NCBI GenBank assembly: GCA_021781315.1
Contig: JAJXXB010000091.1
Span: 1 to 8,519 of the forward strand
Direction of reading: 5' to 3'
Source: Actinomycetes bacterium
GTDB lineage: Bacteria; Actinomycetota; Acidimicrobiia; Acidimicrobiales; RAAP-2
Length of the DNA stretch: 8,519 nt
A model generated the notes under the pieces. The model was not told where the DNA came from, made no database searches, and saw only the letters and a program-made list of their open reading frames with translations. The position numbers and the translations under genes were made by a program. Of the stretch, positions 1 through 5,825 are shown in pieces; position 1 is the stretch's first letter, and the number at the start of each line of letters is the position of its first letter.

Positions 1-200
1 CAGTAGGCCGGCCAGCTCAGGCGCCCGAAGGCCGCGGCGACGCGCTTGGGCGCGTCGGTCCCGAGGCCCCGCACCGTGCCGATCAGCCCGGCGAGGACCA
101 GTTGGCCGCCGACCCAGACCGTGGCGGCGAGCACGTGCAGGGTGAGGCGCGTAATGCTCAGGGCGTTGGCGAGCTGGGGGTGGCTGAGGGCGGCGAGCAA
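1..200 (-). CDS. CopD-like small membrane protein (N-terminal part, runs off left edge)
   Basis: The visible 66 codons encode a mostly hydrophobic N-terminus. It contains the segment LHVLAATVWVGGQLVLAGLI (about residues 23-42) and then APKRVAAAFGRLSWPAY near the window edge. A His in front of a WVGG turn in the first membrane helix is characteristic of the small CopD-like/DUF2269-type membrane proteins common in actinobacteria; copper handling is suggested for the family but not shown here. The proposed start is a TTG one base after the crotonase stop codon (TAA-G-TTG). No clear Shine-Dalgarno is visible and no ATG or GTG is available nearby, so the start is uncertain. The one-base spacing implies co-transcription and translational coupling with the crotonase. 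The C-terminal part is outside the window, so family assignment rests on one helix only. Confidence 0.65.
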   Translation of the reverse strand, partial: MLAALSHPQLANALSITRLTLHVLAATVWVGGQLVLAGLIGTVRGLGTDAPKRVAAAFGRLSWPAY

Positions 201-201
201 C

Positions 202-966
202 TTAGCGGCCCGTCCAGACGGGCGGACGCTTCTCGGCGAAGGCGACCGCGCCCTCGAGGGCGTCGGCGCTCGCGCCGATGCTCGAGAAGGCGTCGTTGTT
301 CACCGTCCAGGCCTCGGCCTCGGTGAGGTCGAAGGCCTCGTGCATGACGCGCTTGGAGGTGCGCACGGCGAGCGGGGCATTGGCGGCGACGCGCTCGGCG
401 AGGGCGATCGCGGTGTCGAGCAGCTCGGCAACGGGCACGACGCGATTCACGATCCCGAGCTCGTAGGCGCGCGCCGCGTCGATCGGGTCGGCCGTGAGGG
501 CGAGCTCGTAAGCGACGGCGATCGGGATGCGCCGGGCCAGGCGGATGAGCCCGCCGCCGCCGGCGATGAGCCCGCGCGAGGCCTCGGGGATGCCGAACTT
601 GGCGTGGTCGGCGGCGACCACCATGTCACAGCTGATCATGATCTCAAAGCCGCCGGCGAGCGCGGCGCCGTTCGCGGCCGCGATGATCGGCTTGGTGAAG
701 AAGCGCGTGGCGATCCCGGCGAAGCCGTGGTCGGTGAAGGGCACCTCCCCGGCGGCGAAGGCCTTCAGGTCCATCCCGGCCGAGAACGCCTTGTCCCCGG
801 CGCCGGTCAGCACGACGACCCAGACGTCGTCGTCGGCCTCGGCCTCGTTCAGGGCCGCGTCGAGCGCGAGGGCGGTCGCGCGGTTGATGGCGTTGCGCGC
901 CTCGGGACGGTTGATGGTGAGCAGCAATACGTGCCCACGTCGTTCGCGCAGGATTTCGTCGGCCAT
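202..966 (-). CDS. Enoyl-CoA hydratase/isomerase (crotonase) family protein
   Basis: This 254-aa protein has the usual length of a single-domain crotonase. Such enzymes hydrate or isomerise acyl-CoA thioesters in the cytoplasm, typically in beta-oxidation. The N-terminus has the NRPEARNAIN motif (19-28). The oxyanion-hole residues lie in FSAGMDL (61-67) and ALAGGFE (102-108). Both glutamates needed for hydratase chemistry in the rat enzyme (Glu144 and Glu164) have counterparts: E108 in GGFEIM and E128 in FGIPEAS. The protein is therefore probably a true hydratase, but the acyl-CoA substrate cannot be read from sequence. The ATG at 966 is chosen because AAGGAGGA lies just upstream on the minus strand, one of the few strong Shine-Dalgarno sites in the window. 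The CopD-like gene begins one base after its stop. Confidence 0.93.
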   Translation of the reverse strand: MADEILRERRGHVLLLTINRPEARNAINRATALALDAALNEAEADDDVWVVVLTGAGDKAFSAGMDLKAFAAGEVPFTDHGFAGIATRFFTKPIIAAANGAALAGGFEIMISCDMVVAADHAKFGIPEASRGLIAGGGGLIRLARRIPIAVAYELALTADPIDAARAYELGIVNRVVPVAELLDTAIALAERVAANAPLAVRTSKRVMHEAFDLTEAEAWTVNNDAFSSIGASADALEGAVAFAEKRPPVWTGR

Positions 967-970
967 GAGT

Positions 971-979
971 CCTCCTTGG
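971..979 (-). promoter_or_regulatory. Strong Shine-Dalgarno of the crotonase gene
   Basis: Read on the minus strand, CAAGGAGGA precedes CTC-ATG closely. It decides the start of the crotonase at 966 and rules out the much longer upstream reading frame as the real gene. Confidence 0.8.
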
Positions 980-1002
980 ACGCCCCGTCGGGGGTACGGC
1001 GA

Positions 1003-1018
1003 CGACGCTACTGCGTCG
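1003..1018. promoter_or_regulatory. Inverted repeat between divergent genes, possible operator
   Basis: CGACGC-TACT-GCGTCG is a perfect 6-bp inverted repeat with a 4-nt spacer. It lies in the 78-bp gap between the divergent crotonase and GH1-like genes. On the minus strand it includes TAGCGT (1010-1005), which fits a TANNNT -10 element placed to give the crotonase a leader of about 30 nt. A repressor binding here would cover that promoter. In DNA this GC-rich, a repeat of this length can arise by chance. Confidence 0.35.
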
Positions 1019-1044
1019 CTGCGATGGCGTGAGAGACTGCAGCG

Positions 1045-1848
1045 GTGACCGGTCCGCGCCTGTTCGCCACGCTCGATGGCTACGCCGTCGAGGGCGGCTA
1101 CGACGGACTCACGGGTCCGACGAGCTGCTACGCGCCCTCGATCACGCTGGGTCGACTGGCCGGGCCCGACGCGCTCGGACTCTGGGACGACTACGAGGCG
1201 GTGCTCGACGCGGCGGCCGGGCTGGGGCTCGACGGCGTGCGCCTCGCCGTCGAGTGGACGAGGGTCGAACCGCGCCGGGGTGTCGTCGACGACACGGCGC
1301 TCGCGCGCTACGCGGCGGTGGTCGAGCACGCGCGACGGGCGGGACTCGCCGTCACGGTGGTGCTCTTTGACGTGGTCTGGCCCCTCTGGGCCGGGCTCGA
1401 GGCGTGGTTGTTGCCGTGGGTGGAACCGATGGCGATCGCCCACGGCCGCCGCGTCGCGCGCGCGCTCACTGGTGCCACCGGGATCATCGTCGCCACGCGC
1501 GCGGCGGACCTGGTCGACGCCGGGTTTCTCGCGGGCACCGCGCCGCCGTTTCGCGAGCGCGCGACTCAAGACGCCCGCAGCGCCCACGAGGCCCTCGGGC
1601 GGATCGTCGCGACCCTCGCCGCTGACCCCGCGATCGCGCCGCGCCTGGTGCGCGCCTGGCGCGAGCTGCGCCTGATTCACGGCACCGGCGCGGTGCGCAC
1701 GGCCGTGACCTCGGGCGCGACGGAGGTCTACCTGCGCAGCCTCGTCGCGGGGACGGGCCCGACGGCCGAGGCCGCGGGGCTGCTCGCGCGCCGCGACGAT
1801 GTCTGGGTGCCCACCGAGGCGGCGGGCCTACTCGGGCTTCTGCGCTGA
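1045..1848 (+). CDS. Truncated GH1-like protein lacking the catalytic acid/base motif (probable pseudoenzyme)
   Basis: This 267-aa protein resembles the N-terminal half of glycoside hydrolase family 1. YAVEGGYDG (13-21) matches the YQxEG-xDG entry motif. LGLDGVRLAVEWTRVEP (60-76) matches the RFSIxWxRxxP strand and helix. VTVVLFDVVWPLW (103-115) matches the VTLxHWDLP strand. GFLAGTAPPF (160-169) matches the GYxxGxxAPG segment following the acid/base motif. The TxNEP motif itself is gone: the aligned stretch reads VATRAAD (149-155), and there is no Glu between 128 and 170. No ITENG nucleophile motif is visible, and the protein is much shorter than the usual 440 or more residues. Glycosidase activity is therefore unlikely; a sugar-binding or structural role is possible. 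The GTG at 1045 has no Shine-Dalgarno but has GAGACT six bases upstream. The 3' end overlaps the DedA gene tail-to-tail. Confidence 0.75.
   Translation: MTGPRLFATLDGYAVEGGYDGLTGPTSCYAPSITLGRLAGPDALGLWDDYEAVLDAAAGLGLDGVRLAVEWTRVEPRRGVVDDTALARYAAVVEHARRAGLAVTVVLFDVVWPLWAGLEAWLLPWVEPMAIAHGRRVARALTGATGIIVATRAADLVDAGFLAGTAPPFRERATQDARSAHEALGRIVATLAADPAIAPRLVRAWRELRLIHGTGAVRTAVTSGATEVYLRSLVAGTGPTAEAAGLLARRDDVWVPTEAAGLLGLLR
1828..1848. other. 21-bp tail-to-tail overlap of convergent genes
   Basis: The last codons of the GH1-like gene (stop TGA at 1846-1848) and of the DedA gene (stop TAG, 1830-1828 on the minus strand) share the same 21 bp. There is no room for a separate terminator between them, so the two transcripts must overlap at their 3' ends. 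Confidence 0.9.
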
Positions 1849-2505
1849 CTGGTCGGGGTGTTCGGCCTCCCAGGTCGCCTCGATCGCGAGGTCGCGCCGG
1901 CGGCGCAGCAGGTGGATCACGAGGTAGCCGCCGATGATCGCGACGAGCAGGACGACCCCGACCCAGGTCGAGTAGGTCTCGATCGTGGTGAGCGCCCCGC
2001 CGGCGAAGTAGCCGAGCAGCGAGTACGACGTCCCCCACGCGATGCCCCCGAGGGCGTTGGCGACGAGGAAGCGCCGGTACTTCATCCCCGACAGGCCGGC
2101 GAGCCCGGGCATCACCGCGCGCAAGAACGCGGTGAAGCGGCCGAGAAAGACGTAGAGGGGGCCGCGCTGGGCGAGGCCCTCGAGCGCGCGGTGCAGACTC
2201 GCCTGGCGTTTTCGAAGCACGGGCAGCTCGAGCAGTCGGTCGCCGTAGCGCTTGCCGACCTCGTAGCCGACCGAGTCGCCGATGACCGCTGACACGATGA
2301 CCAGACCCACGAGGACCCCGATGTTCACGTGGCCCCGGCTCGCCACCACGCCCGCCACGATGACCGAGGTCTCCCCGGGCAGCACGAAGCCGATGAAGAG
2401 GGCCGCCTCGCCAAAGACCAGCAGCGCCACGAGGCCGTAGACCAGTCCGCCGGGCAGGTGCTGGATCTTGGTGATGATGAAGCTGACGACCGTGGCAAAG
2501 ACCAT
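1828..2505 (-). CDS. DedA-family integral membrane protein
   Basis: This 225-aa protein matches the DedA/SNARE-associated family, whose studied members act in the cytoplasmic membrane in lipid-carrier (undecaprenyl phosphate) or phospholipid translocation. The family signatures appear in order. EAALFIGFVLPGE (33-45) is the re-entrant acidic loop. GDSVGYEVGKRYG (76-88) is the Gly/Tyr motif. FLGRFTAFLRAVMPGLAGLSGM falls at 120-141 and contains the two conserved arginines, R123 and R129. ALGGIAWGTSYSLLGYFAG (151-169) follows, then a last TM (about 180-200) and an Arg-rich cytoplasmic tail. The start is taken at the ATG at 2505, giving a typical DedA N-terminus; upstream in-frame codons would add a polar, family-atypical extension into the divergent gene. 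CACAAT six bases upstream of the ATG may be the -10 of a leaderless promoter. Which lipid it moves cannot be told. Confidence 0.92.
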   Translation of the reverse strand: MVFATVVSFIITKIQHLPGGLVYGLVALLVFGEAALFIGFVLPGETSVIVAGVVASRGHVNIGVLVGLVIVSAVIGDSVGYEVGKRYGDRLLELPVLRKRQASLHRALEGLAQRGPLYVFLGRFTAFLRAVMPGLAGLSGMKYRRFLVANALGGIAWGTSYSLLGYFAGGALTTIETYSTWVGVVLLVAIIGGYLVIHLLRRRRDLAIEATWEAEHPDQSAQKPE

Positions 2506-2511
2506 TGCTCC

Positions 2512-2517
2512 ATTGTG
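2512..2517 (-). promoter_or_regulatory. Possible -10 element of the DedA gene
   Basis: On the minus strand the hexamer CACAAT is followed by six bases (GGAGCA) and then the ATG at 2505. This fits the A-at-2, T-at-6 pattern and the distance of a leaderless start seen at other genes here. The GGAG in the spacer lies too close to the ATG for a normal Shine-Dalgarno. Confidence 0.35.
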
Positions 2518-2576
2518 GTCGCTTCGCGAGCGGCCCCGAACATTCGTGGCGACCGCGCTCGGCGCGGGCGCTGTGG

Positions 2577-2582
2577 CAGCAT
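2577..2582 (+). promoter_or_regulatory. Possible -10 element of the DoxX-Rieske operon
   Basis: CAGCAT lies five bases before the ATG at 2588 and resembles the TAGCAT found before the GTG at 5826. No Shine-Dalgarno is visible. The hexamer departs from TANNNT at its first base, so support is weak. Confidence 0.3.
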
Positions 2583-2587
2583 GAATC

Positions 2588-3748
2588 ATGTCCGACACGA
2601 CGCCCTCAGGCCGACGCACGCCGAAATCGCTGCGCGAGCGCGCGCCGCTGCGCGCCGGGGCCCTCTCGGAGTGGGCGCTCGTCCCCCTGCGGCTCTTCCT
2701 CGGGGCGACCTTCACCTACGCCGGGCTGCAGAAGTTCGCCAACCCCAACTTCTTCAACGGCGTGAGCCCGATCTCGATCCACGCCCAGCTCGTGGCGGCC
2801 GCTCGGGTGAGCCCGCTGCACGCCATCGTCGTGCACCTGGTGGGCCTCGCCACGCCCATTGGCGCGACGATCGCGATCGCCGAGCTCGCGATCGGGGCCG
2901 CCACGCTGATCGGGATCTTGCAGCGCGCCGCCGCGATCGGGGGCGCGGCCCTCTCGTTCCTGCTCTTTCTCACGGTGAGCTTTCACGCGACGCCCTACTA
3001 CACGGGGGCCGACCTGGTCTTCTTCTTCGCGTGGCTGCCCCTCGCGCTCGCCGGACGTTCCTCGCGGCTCTCGCTCAGCGCGCTGGTCGAGGCGCGCTCG
3101 GCCGCCGAAGCGCGCCGGCCCGCCCCCGAGATCGTCGCGATCCCCTTTGACGAGGTCCGTGCGCGCTGCGGCCACTACGACACGGGACGCTGCAGCGCGC
3201 TCGACGGGGCAGCCTGTGCCTCGACCCACTGCCCGGTGCTCGCGGGACCCTCGGCGTCAGCGAGCGACGGCGAGGTCGATCGGCGCGCGGTACTCGCGAC
3301 GGCGAGCACGGTGCTCGTCGGCGGTGCGGTCGCCGTCGGCGCGGTGGTGACCGCCGTCGCCGGGCGCGTGGTCGGTGGTGCGGTCGACCCGGTTGCGCCC
3401 AACACCCTGCACGCGCCGCCGGGCGCCGCGCGCACGGCGCTCGGGGTGGAGCTCGGGCCCGCGCGCGACGTGCCCGTGGGCAAGGCCGCCAACTTCACGA
3501 TCCCCGCGACCGGCGACCCGGGCATTGTCGTCCAGGCGAGCAAGGGGGTCTTTGACGCCTACGACGCCGTCTGTCCCCACGCCGGGTGCACGGTTGGCTA
3601 CTACGCCCAGAACCACCTCTTGGTCTGTCCGTGCCATGGTTCGCAGTTCCTGGTCGCCACCGGCGAGGTCGTGTCGGGCCCCGCGCCGCACGGCTTAGCC
3701 AAGCTCACGGTGCTAGAGGGCCCGGACGGTAACCTCTACTTGAAATGA
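2588..3748 (+). CDS. DoxX-Rieske fusion: membrane redox protein with internal Tat-type segment
   Basis: This 386-aa protein has four parts. Residues 28-158 form a DoxX/DoxD-like domain of about four TM helices, beginning with LRLFLGATFTYAGLQKF (34-50); DoxD is the small subunit of thiosulfate:quinone oxidoreductase. A linker follows with C194, C202, C210 and C215. DRRAVLATAS (231-240) plus a hydrophobic helix to about 259 looks like an internal twin-arginine anchor. Residues 290-386 are a Rieske [2Fe-2S] domain: box I CPHAGC (329-334) and box II CPCHGS (347-352). By homology to bc1 Rieske proteins, C329, H331, C347 and H350 bind the cluster, C334 and C349 form the disulfide, and S352 suggests high potential. 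Electron transfer to or from quinone at the outer membrane face is inferred; the substrate is unknown. The stop overlaps the regulator's start (ATGA). Confidence 0.9.
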   Translation: MSDTTPSGRRTPKSLRERAPLRAGALSEWALVPLRLFLGATFTYAGLQKFANPNFFNGVSPISIHAQLVAAARVSPLHAIVVHLVGLATPIGATIAIAELAIGAATLIGILQRAAAIGGAALSFLLFLTVSFHATPYYTGADLVFFFAWLPLALAGRSSRLSLSALVEARSAAEARRPAPEIVAIPFDEVRARCGHYDTGRCSALDGAACASTHCPVLAGPSASASDGEVDRRAVLATASTVLVGGAVAVGAVVTAVAGRVVGGAVDPVAPNTLHAPPGAARTALGVELGPARDVPVGKAANFTIPATGDPGIVVQASKGVFDAYDAVCPHAGCTVGYYAQNHLLVCPCHGSQFLVATGEVVSGPAPHGLAKLTVLEGPDGNLYLK

Positions 3749-4431
3749 CTGAAGAACGCCGCCGGGTACTCGTCGTCGAGGACGACCACAACCTCGCCCA
3801 GGCCCTCGCGGACCTGCTCACCGACGAGGGCTTCTCGGTCACCCAGCGCCACGACGGCGAGTCGGGATTTACCGAGGGCCGCGACGGCGCCTACGACGTG
3901 ATCGTGCTCGACATCATGCTGCCCAAGCGAAACGGCTTCTCGGTCTGTCTGGACCTGCGCAGCGCCGGCGTGCACACGCCCCTGCTGATGCTCACGGCCA
4001 AGGACGGCGAGCTCGACGAGGTCGAGGGACTCGAGGTCGGCGCCGACGACTTCTTGCGCAAGCCCTTCGAGTGGTCGATCCTGCTCGCGCGGGTGAACGC
4101 GCTGCTGCGCCGCCACGAGCGCGAGCGGCCCCAGCCGCTCATCGTCGGGCCGGTCTCGCTCGACCCGGTCAGCCGCCGGGTCATCGCCCACGACCGGCCG
4201 GTGTCGCTCACCCCGCGCGAGTTCGCCCTGCTCGAGTACCTGCTCAGCCACGGCAGCGAGGCGATCAACAAGGGCGACATCCTCACGGCCGTCTGGGGCG
4301 GCGACTTCGACGGTGACCCGAACATCGTCGAGGTCTACATCGGCTACCTGCGGCGCAAGATCGACCTGCCCGACCGACCCTCGATCATCCGCACGGTCCG
4401 TGGCGTGGGGTACCGCGTTCGCGAGGACTGA
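3745..4431 (+). CDS. OmpR/PhoB-family response regulator
   Basis: This 228-aa DNA-binding regulator is complete. The receiver domain (about 7-123) has the acidic pocket E12-D13-D14, phospho-acceptor D56 in DVIVLDIMLP, the switch T84 in MLTAKD and K106 in FLRKPF. A winged-helix effector domain (about 131-226) follows, with SLTPREFALLEYLL (154-167) and the C-terminal RTVRGVGYRV hairpin (216-225) typical of OmpR/PhoB proteins. It is presumably phosphorylated by the kinase encoded immediately downstream. Its ATG overlaps the stop of the DoxX-Rieske gene (ATGA) and its own stop overlaps the kinase start (TGATG), so all three are translationally coupled. Target promoters are unknown; the operon's own upstream region is an obvious candidate. 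No specific named orthologue is recognisable. Confidence 0.95.
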   Translation: MTEERRRVLVVEDDHNLAQALADLLTDEGFSVTQRHDGESGFTEGRDGAYDVIVLDIMLPKRNGFSVCLDLRSAGVHTPLLMLTAKDGELDEVEGLEVGADDFLRKPFEWSILLARVNALLRRHERERPQPLIVGPVSLDPVSRRVIAHDRPVSLTPREFALLEYLLSHGSEAINKGDILTAVWGGDFDGDPNIVEVYIGYLRRKIDLPDRPSIIRTVRGVGYRVRED

Positions 4432-5816
4432 TGCGCCGGCGCGCGCTCTCGATCCGCGCCCGCCTGACGATGTTCTTCGTCATCTCGATCGCGGTCGTGC
4501 TCGGCTTCACCGGCATCGCACTGGTGAACCTCGTGCACCGCTCGCTGGTGAACAGCGCCACGAACCAGGTCACCGAGGTCATGGCCCAGGTCGAGAACCG
4601 CCTGTCGACCTCGACCCTGCCCGCCGGCCAGTTGGTGCTGCCGATGGTCGGCGACGTCGTCGTCCAGGTGACCGACCCCAAGGGCCGCGCCGTCTGGGCG
4701 GCGAGCTCGGCGATCGCCAACGAGCCGGTGCTCGCGCGCGCCGAGCCCGACAACGCCTCGACGACCGGACTCGCGGCGATCATCGTGCGCCACCGCGGCG
4801 CCGACCCGATCCTCGCGGCGCTCAGCCAGTCGACGGTCCAGTCGATCACGACCTCGCGCGGGCCGGCGCTGATCTTCGGCTTCGTCGACGGCGCCTCGAT
4901 CACCCACAGCGTCGGCGTGCTGCTCGCCAGCGTCGCGATCTCCTTCCCGCTGCTGCTCGTGCTCGCCGGCGGGCTCATCTGGCTCGGGCTCGGACTCGCG
5001 CTCGCGCCCGTCGAGTCGATCCGCCGGCGCGTCGAGCGCATCGCCGCGCGCGACCTGTCCGAGCGGGTGCCGGTGACCGGCGGCGACGACGAGATCGCGC
5101 GCCTGGCGCGCACCGTGAACGAGATGCTCGACCGTCTCGAGGCGGCCAATCGCTTCCAGCAGGAGTTCGTCTCCAACGTCAGCCACGAGCTGCGAAGCCC
5201 GCTGACGACCCTGCTCGCGACGACCGAGCGGGCGACCAACCTGGCCGAGCGGGCCGACTGGGCGAGCGTGGCCGACACGATCACCCGCGAGGGCCGGCGC
5301 CTGGACGTGCTGATCGACGACCTCTTCTGGCTCGCGCGCAACGACGAGGGCCAGATCGAGTTACGCCACGTCGACGTGGACCTCGACGACCTGCTCTTCG
5401 AAGAGGCCCAGCGGGTGCGCTCGATGACCGGGCTCGCCGTGGACACCTCCGCGGTCACCCCGACGCGGGTCGTGGGCGACCCCGCGACCTTAAAGCGCAT
5501 GGTGCGAAACGTCGTGGACAACGCGGTGCGCTACGCGAGCGCCCAGCTGTCCTTCTCGGCCGCCTACGACGGCGACGAGGCGGTGGTGCGCATCGCCGAC
5601 GACGGCGAGGGCATCGACGTGGCGACGAGCGCGCGCTTCTTCCAGCGCTTCGTGCGCAGTGACCCCGCACGGGCGCGCACGTCGGGGGGCACGGGGCTCG
5701 GCCTCGCGATCGTGGCCGACATCGCCGCGCGCCACGGCGGCACGGCGCGCTTCGTGCCGGTCGACAGCGGCAGCTGTCTCGAACTGCGTGTCGCGCGCGG
5801 TGACGACGCGGTTTAG
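4431..5816 (+). CDS. Sensor histidine kinase with extracytoplasmic domain, HAMP, HisKA and HATPase
   Basis: This 461-aa membrane kinase is complete. TM1 (about 12-34) is followed by a roughly 125-residue extracytoplasmic region (about 36-160) of unrecognised fold and without cysteines, then TM2 (about 162-190). A HAMP linker follows, ending in an LEAANRFQQEF dimerisation helix (236-246). The H-box is SHELRSPL (251-258) with phospho-acceptor H252. The ATP-binding domain has the N-box RNVVDNAVRYA (N360, N364), the G1 box DDGEG (390-394), the F-box ARFFQRF and the G2 box GGTGLGL (419-425). All residues for autophosphorylation are present, so it should be active towards the co-encoded regulator. 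The lack of cysteines or a PAS domain argues against direct thiol or flavin redox sensing by the kinase alone. The signal is unknown. Confidence 0.95.
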   Translation: MRRRALSIRARLTMFFVISIAVVLGFTGIALVNLVHRSLVNSATNQVTEVMAQVENRLSTSTLPAGQLVLPMVGDVVVQVTDPKGRAVWAASSAIANEPVLARAEPDNASTTGLAAIIVRHRGADPILAALSQSTVQSITTSRGPALIFGFVDGASITHSVGVLLASVAISFPLLLVLAGGLIWLGLGLALAPVESIRRRVERIAARDLSERVPVTGGDDEIARLARTVNEMLDRLEAANRFQQEFVSNVSHELRSPLTTLLATTERATNLAERADWASVADTITREGRRLDVLIDDLFWLARNDEGQIELRHVDVDLDDLLFEEAQRVRSMTGLAVDTSAVTPTRVVGDPATLKRMVRNVVDNAVRYASAQLSFSAAYDGDEAVVRIADDGEGIDVATSARFFQRFVRSDPARARTSGGTGLGLAIVADIAARHGGTARFVPVDSGSCLELRVARGDDAV

Positions 5817-5819
5817 CAT
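5814..5819 (+). promoter_or_regulatory. TAGCAT -10 element overlapping the kinase stop codon; leaderless start
   Basis: TAGCAT fits TANNNT exactly and is followed by six bases (CACAGC) and the GTG at 5826. There is no Shine-Dalgarno. The first three bases are also the TAG stop of the sensor kinase. This arrangement suggests the downstream gene has its own leaderless promoter as well as possible read-through from the operon. No convincing -35 is visible. Confidence 0.5.
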
Positions 5820-5825
5820 CACAGC

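Noticed and set aside
46..1032. Long open frame on the plus strand opposite the crotonase
   Set aside because: It is antisense to a well-supported crotonase, reads as a repetitive Arg/Gly/Val/Asp-rich protein without any domain, and arises from the high GC content of the third codon positions.
967..1680. N-terminal extension of the crotonase frame upstream of 966
   Set aside because: The extension is Arg/Pro-rich and family-atypical, runs antisense to the GH1-like gene, and a strong Shine-Dalgarno marks the ATG at 966.
1813..1821. Thr-Glu near the C-terminus of the GH1-like protein as a remnant of the ITENG nucleophile motif
   Set aside because: The context PTEAAGLL has no Asn-Gly, and it lies only about ten residues from the C-terminus, too close to the N-terminal half of the barrel to fit the fold.
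2520..2532. CGCT-TCGCG-AGCG inverted repeat in the DedA/DoxX-Rieske gap
   Set aside because: The arms are only 4 bp in very GC-rich DNA, and it does not sit at a clear promoter position, so it is not distinguishable from chance.
2506..2715. N-terminal extension of the DedA frame
   Set aside because: The extra residues are polar and basic, do not occur in DedA proteins, and would overlap the start of the divergent DoxX-Rieske gene.
4313..5662. 449-codon frame on the plus strand overlapping the sensor kinase
   Set aside because: It is an Arg-rich out-of-frame shadow; the overlapping kinase frame has every histidine-kinase motif in order.
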